From NCBI RefSeq assembly GCF_020217425.1, contig NZ_CP084090.1, positions 992,001 through 1,056,000 of the forward strand: DNA of 64,000 nucleotides, read 5' to 3'. Under the pieces are notes generated by a model, which did not search any database, was not told the origin of the DNA, and saw only the letters and a list, made by a program, of their open reading frames with translations. Every line of letters starts with the position of its first letter. Position 1 is the first letter of the stretch. Below are positions 17,879 through 25,252 of the stretch, piece by piece. Origin of the DNA: Halomicrobium urmianum. Its GTDB lineage: Archaea; Halobacteriota; Halobacteria; Halobacteriales; Haloarculaceae. The position numbers were made by a program, and so were the translations under genes.

Positions 17879-18226
17879 TTACTTGGGCGTGATCTTCGCG
17901 GCCAGCGTCTGGGCGACGATCTCCCCGTCGCGGATCACGAAGGTGTCGGTGGCGTACTCGTACTCGTTCTCGGGCGTCTCCGCGTGCCAGACGATGTACG
18001 CCACGTCGTCGACCGTCTTCTGCTCGTCCAGCGAGAACGTCACGACGTCGTCGTCGAACTCCGGGAGCAGCTGCTCGTACATCGCCCTGATCTCGTCGCG
18101 GCCCTCGAAGGTGTCCGTCTCCGTCATCAGGACGGCGTCCGCCGCGTAGTCCTCCATGATCCCGTCGAGGTCCCCCTCTCCGAACATCGCGAGGTGGTGA
18201 TCCAGAACGGATTCCGTCGCGCTCAT
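17879..18226 (-). CDS. SnoaL-like/NTF2-fold protein
   Basis: 115 aa. Its pattern is that of DUF4440/SnoaL-like cone-shaped folds: an N-terminal helix pair (LDHHLAMFGEGDLDGIMEDYAADAVLM), a TFEGRDEIRAMYEQLLPEF block, then four strands (YIVWHAETPENEYEYATDTFVIRDGEIVAQTL). Such proteins act as small isomerases, hydrolases or stress-linked binding proteins, and the activity here is unknown. The gene is divergent from the dehydrogenase operon. Its start codon abuts an 18-bp perfect palindrome. Confidence 0.75.
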   Translation of the reverse strand: MSATESVLDHHLAMFGEGDLDGIMEDYAADAVLMTETDTFEGRDEIRAMYEQLLPEFDDDVVTFSLDEQKTVDDVAYIVWHAETPENEYEYATDTFVIRDGEIVAQTLAAKITPK

Positions 18227-18228
18227 GC

Positions 18229-18246
18229 AATATAGTTAACTATATT
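18229..18246. promoter_or_regulatory. 18-bp perfect palindrome in the divergent promoter region
   Basis: AATATAGTTAACTATATT is perfectly self-complementary and starts two bases upstream of the SnoaL-like ATG. A second half-like TTATAGTT follows at 18250-18257. It lies between divergent genes, the SnoaL-like gene leftwards and the 2-oxoacid dehydrogenase operon rightwards. It is probably the operator of an unlinked dimeric repressor, overlapping the leaderless transcript start (inference). Confidence 0.55.
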
Positions 18247-18370
18247 ACATTATAGTTCTACCGGTGGTGATCGCTGTACCCGGAACGCCCGCTGACGTTC
18301 ACGACTGGAACGTAACCGGCCGGACCTGGCACTCAGGATTAATAGGCGACGATTCGGGCACTCAAAGGTG

Positions 18371-19414
18371 ATGGGTGCTAGCACGAATCAGCTACAGGAG
18401 ATGTACGACGACATGGTAACGGCCAGGTACTACGAGGAGCGGTTGCAGGAGGAGTACCTGGAGGGGAAACAGCCCGCCTTCGACATCTCGGCGGGCCCGA
18501 TTCCCGGCGAGCTCCACCTCGCTGCCGGGCAGGAGGCGGCCGCCGCGGGGGTCTGTCAGCACCTGCGCGACGACGACGTCGTGACGGCGCCCCACCGCCC
18601 GCACCACATCGCCATCGCGAAGGGCGTCGACCTGAAGCGCATGACGGCGGAGATATTCGGTCGCGAGACGGGCCTCAGCGGGGGCAAGGGCGGTCACATG
18701 CACCTGTTCGATCCGGACGTCCACTTCGCCTGCAGCGGGATCATCGCGGAGGGCGTCCCGCCGGCCGTCGGCGCGGGCCTGGCCGCGAAGAAGCGAAACG
18801 AGGACAGCGTCGCGGTCGCCTTCCTCGGCGAGGGCGCCGTCGACCAGGGCGCCTTCCTCGAGTCGCTGAACCTCGCCGCCGTCCGCGACCTCCCGGTCGC
18901 GTTCGTCGTTGAGGACAACGACTGGGCGATCAGCATGCCCAAGGACCGCGTGACCGACGTCGAGGACGCCTCCCAGCGGGCCGACGGGTTCGACCTGCCC
19001 GGCAGGCGCGTCGACCACGACGACGCCCTGGCCGTCTACGACGCGGCGGACGAGGCGATCGGCCGCGCCCGCCACAGGAACGGGCCGACGCTCCTGGAGG
19101 TACAGACCCATCGCCGGATGGGCCACTTCATGGGCGACCCGGAGGGCTACCGCCCGGAGGAGGATCAGGAGGCGGCGGCCCAGCGGGACTCGATCGAGAG
19201 CCTCTCCGAGGACCTGCGGGACCGCGACATAGACCGGGAGACGCTCGGTGAGATCGAGTCCGAGGCCCAGGAGCGCGTCGACGAGGCCATCGAGTGGGCC
19301 AAGGAGCAGCCCGAACCGGAGCCCGAGGACGCATACGACGACGTGTTCGTCAACCCGCCCTCGGGCGTGACCGACAGCGAACCCGACCACACGCTCGCGG
19401 GAGGTGACGACTGA
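18371..19414 (+). CDS. 2-oxoacid dehydrogenase complex E1 component, alpha subunit
   Basis: 347 aa. Thiamine-diphosphate-dependent E1-alpha of the pyruvate/branched-chain/acetoin dehydrogenase family. The ThDP motif is GEGAVDQGAF...VVEDNDWA, and GLSGGKGGHMHLFDP is the loop typical of the acetoin/OADHC subgroup. The phosphate-binding start is TAPHRPHHIAIAKG. A TATA-like ATTAATAGG lies about 32 bases upstream of the ATG. The stop shares a base with the E1-beta start (TGATG). With the next three genes it forms an operon; no E3 (dihydrolipoamide dehydrogenase) is nearby, so E3 must be supplied in trans. Confidence 0.9.
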   Translation: MGASTNQLQEMYDDMVTARYYEERLQEEYLEGKQPAFDISAGPIPGELHLAAGQEAAAAGVCQHLRDDDVVTAPHRPHHIAIAKGVDLKRMTAEIFGRETGLSGGKGGHMHLFDPDVHFACSGIIAEGVPPAVGAGLAAKKRNEDSVAVAFLGEGAVDQGAFLESLNLAAVRDLPVAFVVEDNDWAISMPKDRVTDVEDASQRADGFDLPGRRVDHDDALAVYDAADEAIGRARHRNGPTLLEVQTHRRMGHFMGDPEGYRPEEDQEAAAQRDSIESLSEDLRDRDIDRETLGEIESEAQERVDEAIEWAKEQPEPEPEDAYDDVFVNPPSGVTDSEPDHTLAGGDD

Positions 19415-20439
19415 TGGCACAACAGGAACGCGACCAGGCGGTCGACCGGGAACTGACAATGAGCAGGGCGATGGTCGAGGCCATCGCCCACGAGATGCGC
19501 GAGGACGAGGAGGTCTTCTACATGGGCGAGGACGTCGCCGACTACGGCGGCATCTTCGACTCCACGGAGGGCCTGCTCGACGAGTTCGGCCACGACCGGA
19601 TCATGGACGTCCCGATCAGCGAGACGGCCTACGTCGGGGCCGCCGTCGGCGCCGCTCAGGAGGGGATGCGTCCGATTGCCGAGCTGATGTTCGTCGACTT
19701 CTTCGGCGTCGGCATGGACCAGATCTACAACCAGATGGCGAAGAACACGTACATGAGCGGCGGCAACGTGTCGGTTCCGATGGTGTTGACCGCCGCCGTG
19801 GGCGGCACCTACAACGACGCCGCCCAGCACTCCCAGACCCTGTACGGCACCTTCGCCCACCTGCCCGGCATGAAGGTCGTCGTCCCCTCGACGGCCTACG
19901 AAGCCAAGGGCCTGATGCACAACGCGATCCGCGACGACGACCCCGTCGTCTACCTGTTCCACAAGCGCCTGATGGGCATCGGCTGGCTGCCCGCCCCGGA
20001 CGGCCCGAAGACGCCCGTCCCCGAGGAGGACTACACCATCCCCTTCGGCAGCGCCGACGTCAAGCGCGAAGGGTCGGACGTGACCATCGTCACGCTCGGC
20101 CTCCACGTCCACCGGGCGCTGGACGCCGCCGAGGACCTGGACGACGACGGCGTCGACGCGGAGGTCATCGACCTCCGGACGCTCGTGCCCCTCGACACGG
20201 AGACGGTCGTCGAGTCGGTCCGGAAGACCGGCCGCCTCGTGGTCGTCGACGAGGACTACCGCTCGTTCGGCGTCACCGGCGAGGTCGTCTCCCGCGTGGC
20301 CGACGAGGCGCTCGACGACCTCGAGGCCGTCGAGCGGGTCGCCGTCCCCGACGTGCCCATCCCGTACTCCCGGCCCATGGAGAACGAGGTCATCCCGGAC
20401 GGCGAGGACATCAAAGCGGCCGTCGAAGCCACCGAATAG
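19414..20439 (+). CDS. 2-oxoacid dehydrogenase complex E1 component, beta subunit
   Basis: 341 aa. It matches E1-beta: the pyrimidine-binding domain starts MSRAMVEAIAHEMREDEEVFYMGEDVADYGG. It continues with DVPISETAYVGAAVGAAQEGMRPIAE and FVDFFGVGMDQIYNQMAKNTYM. The C-terminal transketolase-like domain has VIDLRTLVPLDTETVVESVRKTGRLVVVDE. With E1-alpha it decarboxylates a 2-oxoacid and passes the acyl group to lipoyl-lysine. The stop codon TAG is directly followed by the ATG of the lipoyl gene, so translation is tightly coupled. Confidence 0.9.
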   Translation: MAQQERDQAVDRELTMSRAMVEAIAHEMREDEEVFYMGEDVADYGGIFDSTEGLLDEFGHDRIMDVPISETAYVGAAVGAAQEGMRPIAELMFVDFFGVGMDQIYNQMAKNTYMSGGNVSVPMVLTAAVGGTYNDAAQHSQTLYGTFAHLPGMKVVVPSTAYEAKGLMHNAIRDDDPVVYLFHKRLMGIGWLPAPDGPKTPVPEEDYTIPFGSADVKREGSDVTIVTLGLHVHRALDAAEDLDDDGVDAEVIDLRTLVPLDTETVVESVRKTGRLVVVDEDYRSFGVTGEVVSRVADEALDDLEAVERVAVPDVPIPYSRPMENEVIPDGEDIKAAVEATE

Positions 20440-20703
20440 ATGAGCGGAGACGACGACCGCGTCGCGGTGACCGCCGACGGCGCGTGGACCGACGACGTCG
20501 ACAGCGAGGAGGGCGTCGTCGTCAACTGGTTCGCCGGCGAGGGCGGCGCCGTCGACGAGGGCGAGAGCCTCTGCGAGGTCCAGGTCGAGAAGGTCAGCGT
20601 CGACGTCGAGGCGCCCGTCGCCGGGACGCTGGACGAGATCGTCCTCGGCGAGGACGACGAGTTCACGATCGGCGACACGGTCGCCTGGATCGACCCGGAG
20701 TGA
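20440..20703 (+). CDS. Stand-alone lipoyl-domain protein
   Basis: 87 aa and a single biotinyl/lipoyl-attachment domain. The lipoylation site is Lys51 in EVQVEKVSVDVEAPV, flanked by the usual beta-turn glycines (AGEGGAVDEGESL; GDTVAWIDPE). There is no catalytic or subunit-binding domain. In most complexes this domain is the N-terminus of E2; here it is a separate gene directly before the E2 core. It must therefore work as a mobile acyl carrier, like GcvH in the glycine cleavage system (analogy, inference). Confidence 0.88.
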   Translation: MSGDDDRVAVTADGAWTDDVDSEEGVVVNWFAGEGGAVDEGESLCEVQVEKVSVDVEAPVAGTLDEIVLGEDDEFTIGDTVAWIDPE

Positions 20704-20707
20704 GACC

Positions 20708-21433
20708 ATGAGCGACGACAACCAGGACGACGACACCAGCTCCGACGGGCCCGCGCCCCGCACCGTCGCCGAGGAGCGGACGCTGAGCCCGATGCGGCGG
20801 ACCATCGCGGACCGCCTCCAGGAGAGTTCGCGCAACGCCGTCCAGTTCACGCTCAGTCGCGAGGTCGACGCCGAGGCGCTCGCCGCGGCTGCCGACGCCG
20901 CAGGCGGGGTCGTCACCGTCACGGACGTCCTCCTCTGTGCGCTCTCCGACGCGCTCGACGAGCACCCCGCGTTCAACGCGACGTTCGAGGACGGAACCCA
21001 CCTGATCTACGAGGAGCACAACGTCAGCGTCGCCGTCGCCGTCGAGGCCGGCCTCGTGACGCCCGTGCTCGCCGACGCCGCCTCGCTGTCGCTCGCCGAG
21101 GTGGCCGACGAGCGTCGGCGCCTCACCGAGGCCGTCCGGTCGGGCGACTACGCCATGAGCGACCTGAAGGGCGGCACGTTCACGCTGTCGAACCTCGGCC
21201 CGCTGGGCGTGGACTCATTCTCCCCCGTGATCAACCCGCCGCAGATCGCTATCCTCGGCGTCAACCGGATCCGCGAGCGGGCCGTCCCCCGCGACGGCGA
21301 GGTCGAGGGACGCCGGCGACTGAACCTCGACCTGACGCTCGACCACCGCGTCGTCGACGGCGCCGACGGCGCCCGGTTCCTGCGGACGCTCGACGAGCGC
21401 CTGCAGGACGCCGAGTCGTACGTCGAGGGGTGA
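20708..21433 (+). CDS. 2-oxoacid dehydrogenase E2 acyltransferase core lacking a lipoyl domain
   Basis: 241 aa, versus more than 400 for a full E2. After a short acidic leader, TLSPMRRTIADRLQESSRNAVQFTLSREVD begins the 2-oxoacid dehydrogenase acyltransferase domain directly. It includes FTLSNLGPLGVDSFSPVINPPQIAILG and the catalytic LDHRVVDG (His213, Asp217). The lipoyl domain and most of the peripheral-subunit-binding domain are missing; the lipoyl domain is encoded by the preceding gene. It would transfer the acyl group to CoA. It ends the operon, and the EamA gene converges on it. Confidence 0.88.
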   Translation: MSDDNQDDDTSSDGPAPRTVAEERTLSPMRRTIADRLQESSRNAVQFTLSREVDAEALAAAADAAGGVVTVTDVLLCALSDALDEHPAFNATFEDGTHLIYEEHNVSVAVAVEAGLVTPVLADAASLSLAEVADERRRLTEAVRSGDYAMSDLKGGTFTLSNLGPLGVDSFSPVINPPQIAILGVNRIRERAVPRDGEVEGRRRLNLDLTLDHRVVDGADGARFLRTLDERLQDAESYVEG

Positions 21434-21453
21434 GACGAGCGGGCAACGCGCGC

Positions 21454-22353
21454 TCAGGAGAGCGTCACGAGCACGGTACCGAGGACCACGACCACCGCGG
21501 CGGCGACGAGCCGCGGCGTGACCCGTTCGAGACGCCGCGGCAGGAACGCGGCTGAGAGCCCGAGGACGAGCAGCGGTCCGGTCTGGAGGATCGGCATCAC
21601 GATCGATACCGGCGCCGCTTCGAGCGCGGCGAAGTAGAGCCCGATACCGGCCGTATTGGCCAGTCCCGCTCCCAGGTAGTACCGGAGCCCCGGGCGTCCG
21701 AAGACGTCCGCCATCGGGTCAGCCCGGGTGGCCCACCGGTACCCGGCGAACCCGACGAGGCCCGCGACGACCTTGATCGCGATCCCGGACGCGACGGAGG
21801 TCCCCTCGGCGTAGCCCACGGCCACGACGATCGGTTCCAGTGCGATGAAGAGCGCCGCCGACAGCGGGACGACCAGTGCGAGTCCCGCCTCGCGAAACGA
21901 TCGAGTCGCGGCGTCGGCGGCGGCCATCTCCCAGGAGAGCGCCGCGACGCCGGCGACGACCAGAACGATTCCGGCGAGGTGGAGCGACGAGATGGACTCG
22001 TCGAGGAACACCACCGCGAACACCGTCGCGAACAGGACGTTCGCCGCCAGGACCGGCGACGTCCGGCTCGCTCCGAGTTCCTCGACGCTCTTGAACTCCA
22101 GGACCCGCGCCAGCAGCGAGCCGACGACCCCGGCGGCGACGAACGACAGGAGCGACACGGACGTGATCCGGCCGAACCCGAGATAGACGGCCGCCGGGAC
22201 GACGATCGCGACGTTACAGACCAGCGAAACGAGCATCACGTCCGAGACGCTGCCGTCGGTCGTGCCGACCCGGACGAACAGGTACTGGATCGCGAACGCC
22301 AGCGCGGCTCCCGTAGCCAGGCTGACACCCACTAGCGGCACCGTACCGATCAT
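21454..22353 (-). CDS. EamA/DMT-family transporter
   Basis: 299 aa from the ATG at 22351-22353, with about ten transmembrane helices in two EamA repeats (GAALAFAIQYLFVRVG; PVLAANVLFATVFAVVFLDESI; ANTAGIGLYFAALEAAPVSIVMPI). The start is chosen because a TATA box (CCTTTTATGC, 22377-22386) lies 28 bases upstream. A longer in-frame start at 22380 would overlap that box. Family members export metabolites or amino acids; the substrate is unknown. Confidence 0.85.
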   Translation of the reverse strand: MIGTVPLVGVSLATGAALAFAIQYLFVRVGTTDGSVSDVMLVSLVCNVAIVVPAAVYLGFGRITSVSLLSFVAAGVVGSLLARVLEFKSVEELGASRTSPVLAANVLFATVFAVVFLDESISSLHLAGIVLVVAGVAALSWEMAAADAATRSFREAGLALVVPLSAALFIALEPIVVAVGYAEGTSVASGIAIKVVAGLVGFAGYRWATRADPMADVFGRPGLRYYLGAGLANTAGIGLYFAALEAAPVSIVMPILQTGPLLVLGLSAAFLPRRLERVTPRLVAAAVVVVLGTVLVTLS

Positions 22354-22376
22354 CACTGGGCTATCAGCCGGCGGCC

Positions 22377-22386
22377 GCATAAAAGG
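22377..22386 (-). promoter_or_regulatory. TATA box of the EamA gene
   Basis: CCTTTTATGC on the minus strand, centred 28 bases upstream of the ATG at 22353. The spacing fits a leaderless transcript and decides the start. Confidence 0.6.
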
Positions 22387-22469
22387 TCGCGGGCACGACC
22401 AGACCGGTCGGTACCGTGGCCGAGGTGGGGCAATCGAGCGCGAGAGCCGAGGGCGGACGTCCGAACCTG

Positions 22470-22718
22470 CTAGTCGTCGCTCCGCTCCCGACCGTGGTCC
22501 TCGCAGAGGATCTCGCCGGCGTCGGTGTCGAAGCAGAACCCCTCTCCGGGCGCGATGCGGTGGCCGTCGACGCCGCAGCCGTCGGCGTGCTGCAGGAAGT
22601 ACTTACCCTCCTCGCGGCCGGTCTCTAACCGGCCCGCCTGCGCGGCGAAGCGGACGATGCCCTCTCCGATCTGGGTGCGCTCCGTCGAGTCGGCCGACTC
22701 GAAGTGGATGAGCGGCAT
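22470..22718 (-). CDS. Conserved small haloarchaeal protein, unknown function
   Basis: 82 aa from the ATG at 22716-22718 (MPLIHFESADSTERTQIGEG); an upstream GTG at 22733 is possible. It has three Cys and several His (FLQHADGCGVDGHRIAPGEGFC, then ILCEDHG), which could bind a metal. The compact, well-ordered composition suggests a real conserved gene, though I cannot name the family. Confidence 0.6.
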   Translation of the reverse strand: MPLIHFESADSTERTQIGEGIVRFAAQAGRLETGREEGKYFLQHADGCGVDGHRIAPGEGFCFDTDAGEILCEDHGRERSDD

Positions 22719-22787
22719 GGGAATCACTCGCACGGACCTTCGGCCGTCGATCCGATAAACCCTCCTCCGGCTACCGACCGGGGTCCA

Positions 22788-23183
22788 TCAGCACCCGGCG
22801 ACCGCCGCGACGACGTCGGCGGCCGACGACACCTCGTCCGCGTCCTCGACGAACGCGAGCGTCCGGGGCGGCCGCACCGCCTTCGGCCGGACGCGGAGGC
22901 CGGCGTCCGTCGCGGCCTCGGCGACGACGTCGGGAACGGCTGTGAACTCCAGACGGACCCGGTCAGGCTGGACATAGCCCTCGGCGACGAGTGCGTCTCC
23001 GTCCTCTCCCGGTCGCACCACGGTGAGTGCGAGGGTCCCATCGGCGGTGGGGTCCGGATCCCCGTCGATCCGCTCCACGGTGAGGCCGCCGCGCTCGTCG
23101 AGCCTCGCCGCCAGGCCCCGGGCGATTTCTGGTCCCCGTCGATTCGGCGAAGTCACGTCCGCTGCTTCGACCGGCACCGACAA
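22788..23183 (-). CDS. Hypothetical protein
   Basis: 131 aa, acidic, with an alternating strand/helix pattern (GTLALTVVRPGEDGDALVAEGYVQPDRVRLEFTAVP) and no motif I recognise. It lies 104 bases upstream of, and divergent from, the sulfite-oxidase-type gene. Codon use and composition match real haloarchaeal genes. No function can be assigned. Confidence 0.55.
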   Translation of the reverse strand: MSVPVEAADVTSPNRRGPEIARGLAARLDERGGLTVERIDGDPDPTADGTLALTVVRPGEDGDALVAEGYVQPDRVRLEFTAVPDVVAEAATDAGLRVRPKAVRPPRTLAFVEDADEVSSAADVVAAVAGC

Positions 23184-23287
23184 GGAGTCGACGGTCGCGT
23201 CCGTCGGCCGACCACCCGCCGAGGACCGTCCCTCGCCCCTCTATCGCTGACCGACAACTATTGTGGCCGCGCGCCCTACGGCGTGGC

Positions 23288-23884
23288 ATGCGAGACGTCA
23301 CCTCGCTCTACGAGGAGTTCGGCGAGGAGCGCCTGCCGCCGGGCCAGCGGAAGACCGAGCGCTTCCCCGTCCTCTCGAAGAGCGGCGTCCCCCGGCCGGA
23401 CGTGGACGAGTGGGAGTTCACCGTCACCGGCGCGGTCGAGGAGGAACTGTCCCTCTCGTGGGAGGAGTTCAGAGAGCTGCCCAGCGAGACCCAGCGCCAG
23501 GACTTCCACTGCGTGACGGGTTGGAGCCGGTTCGACAACGAGTTCGCGGGCGTCACGTTCCCCGAGATCGCCGAACGCGCAGGCGTGCGAGACGACGCCG
23601 AGCACGTCATGTTCGGCGCGTTAGACGACTACACGACGAACCTGCCGCTCGACGAGTGCGACCGGCCGGAGGTCCTGTTCGCCTACGAGCTGGACGGCGA
23701 GCCGCTGCCATCGGATCACGGCGGCCCGCTGCGCGTGGTGACGCCCCACAAGTACGCATACAAGGGGGCGAAGTGGGTCGACAGCGTCGCGTTCCTCACT
23801 GAACCCGAGCGCGGGTATTGGGAGAAGCGCGGGTACTCGAACGCGGCGAACCCCTGGAACGAGGAGCGATACAGCTCGATGTGA
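23288..23884 (+). CDS. Molybdopterin-dependent oxidoreductase (sulfite oxidase/YedY family)
   Basis: 198 aa from the ATG at 23288. It is a single oxidoreductase molybdopterin-binding domain. Cys75 in RQDFHCVTGWS is the expected Mo ligand. The substrate-side segments are YTTNLPLDEC, ELDGEPLPSDHGGPLRVVTPHKYAYKGAKWV and GYWEKRGYSN. There is no signal peptide and no C-terminal dimerisation domain, so it is closer to the short YedY-like/MsrP-type forms. A TATA-like AACTATTG is at about 23258. The electron acceptor and substrate are unknown. Confidence 0.85.
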   Translation: MRDVTSLYEEFGEERLPPGQRKTERFPVLSKSGVPRPDVDEWEFTVTGAVEEELSLSWEEFRELPSETQRQDFHCVTGWSRFDNEFAGVTFPEIAERAGVRDDAEHVMFGALDDYTTNLPLDECDRPEVLFAYELDGEPLPSDHGGPLRVVTPHKYAYKGAKWVDSVAFLTEPERGYWEKRGYSNAANPWNEERYSSM

Positions 23885-23917
23885 CCGCCCGGTGTCCTAC
23901 CGCGCCCGCGGAGCGGT

Positions 23918-24985
23918 TCACGAACACCGGGCCGCGCAGGGCTCGCCCTCGGGACAGGAAAGCGGCGTTCGAACGCGGTCCTCGGCGACGAAGGCCCACT
24001 CGTCGCGGCCGACCGCGTCGTCGCCCGTGGAGTACGATAGCTGCTCGTAGAGGCCGTTGTAGTTCATGACGCTGTCGTACTCCGCGGCCGTGTAGCGCTC
24101 CTCGTCGATTCCCTTCTGGCCGGCGTCCAGTCCGAGCGCGTGGCCGAACTCGTGCATGAACAGCGAGGCGTCGGTCATCCCGCGGTGGAACGTCTCCATC
24201 GCGGCGACGCCGGGTCGCCCGGCGCCGACGTAGCGGGCCTCGCCGTCGTAGGCGACCTCCTCGGTCAGGAGCAGGTAGTAGTAGCCGTCACCGCGGTGGT
24301 CGAAGAAGCGGTCGCGGTAGTCGTAGACGTCCGCCGCGTCGCTGCGGTTGGCCGAGTAGACGGTCTCGGCGTCCGGCAGGTCGGCGTCGTCGAAGCGGAG
24401 GTGGAGGTCGATTCCCCGGTCCCCGTCGGGGTTCTCGACGGGCGCGTCGGCGTAGGTCGCCCGGATCGCGTCGACGGTGTCCTCGCTGACGTTCGTCCCG
24501 GCCGTCCCGTCGACCTCGACGTAGATGTCCTGGTGGAGCGGGTCGGCGCCGGGGAAGGTCCCGTCGCACTCGACCTCGACGCCGTCGGGGATGCCGTCGC
24601 CGTCCGTGTCGGGATCGGTCGGATCGGTCCCGTGGAGCCGCTCCTCGCGGTCCGTGAGGCCGTCGCCGTCCCGGTCCGGATCGTTCGCCGCCGCGTCGGT
24701 CAGCGTCGCCGGCGCGGGCGCTCCCGCCGACCCGTTCGCGACGGTCTCGGCCCCGACGGGCGCGCGCTGGATCGAGGTCGCGCCGGCGGCGGCCGTGACG
24801 ACGGTGACGACCGCCAGTGCGGCGGCCGCGACGGCGAGCACACTGGCCACGCGGGGCGTGGTCGGGGGCCGTCCGATCGTCCGCCCGCCGGTCCGGTCTC
24901 CCGGATTGCTATCAGAATCAGTATCTAAAATGGTAGCCGAAATGACAGCGGAGGCGGACCACAGACGGGGCGGTTCGACGCGCAT
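23918..24985 (-). CDS. Exported zinc metalloprotease with Ca-binding TSP3-like repeats
   Basis: 355 aa. A hydrophobic N-terminal segment (VASVLAVAAAALAVVTVVTAAAGA, residues about 46-70) serves as signal or anchor. Next come thrombospondin-3-like calcium repeats (DPDRDGDGLTD, DPDTDGDGIPDG). The catalytic region has FMHEFGHALGLD (HExxH at residues 278-282), typical of metzincin-like proteases. Several Cys near the C-terminus (LSCPEGEPCAARC) may form disulfides or bind metal. A TATA-like CTATATGC near 25014-25022 supports the ATG at 24985. It is probably a cell-surface protease; the target is unknown. Confidence 0.75.
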   Translation of the reverse strand: MRVEPPRLWSASAVISATILDTDSDSNPGDRTGGRTIGRPPTTPRVASVLAVAAAALAVVTVVTAAAGATSIQRAPVGAETVANGSAGAPAPATLTDAAANDPDRDGDGLTDREERLHGTDPTDPDTDGDGIPDGVEVECDGTFPGADPLHQDIYVEVDGTAGTNVSEDTVDAIRATYADAPVENPDGDRGIDLHLRFDDADLPDAETVYSANRSDAADVYDYRDRFFDHRGDGYYYLLLTEEVAYDGEARYVGAGRPGVAAMETFHRGMTDASLFMHEFGHALGLDAGQKGIDEERYTAAEYDSVMNYNGLYEQLSYSTGDDAVGRDEWAFVAEDRVRTPLSCPEGEPCAARCS

Positions 24986-25252
24986 CAATCGCCATATCGT
25001 CTCAAATTGTGACGCATATAGCTACCCATCCAAATCTCATTCTCGAAAATAAGACTCAGGATACGATAGACCGCGATCGAACGTCGCTCCGCGCGCGGCG
25101 GCGGCGAGAATCGACGGCGGGCGCGCCCGCCGCGGAGCGCGGTAACCCCGGGCACGTCGACGTCGCGTCGCTGTCGGAGCGGCGAGCGGTGACGCCCGGA
25201 CCAGTCGGTGACGACGGTCGGGGTCACTCGCAGTGGCGTCGCGACGGCCGAC

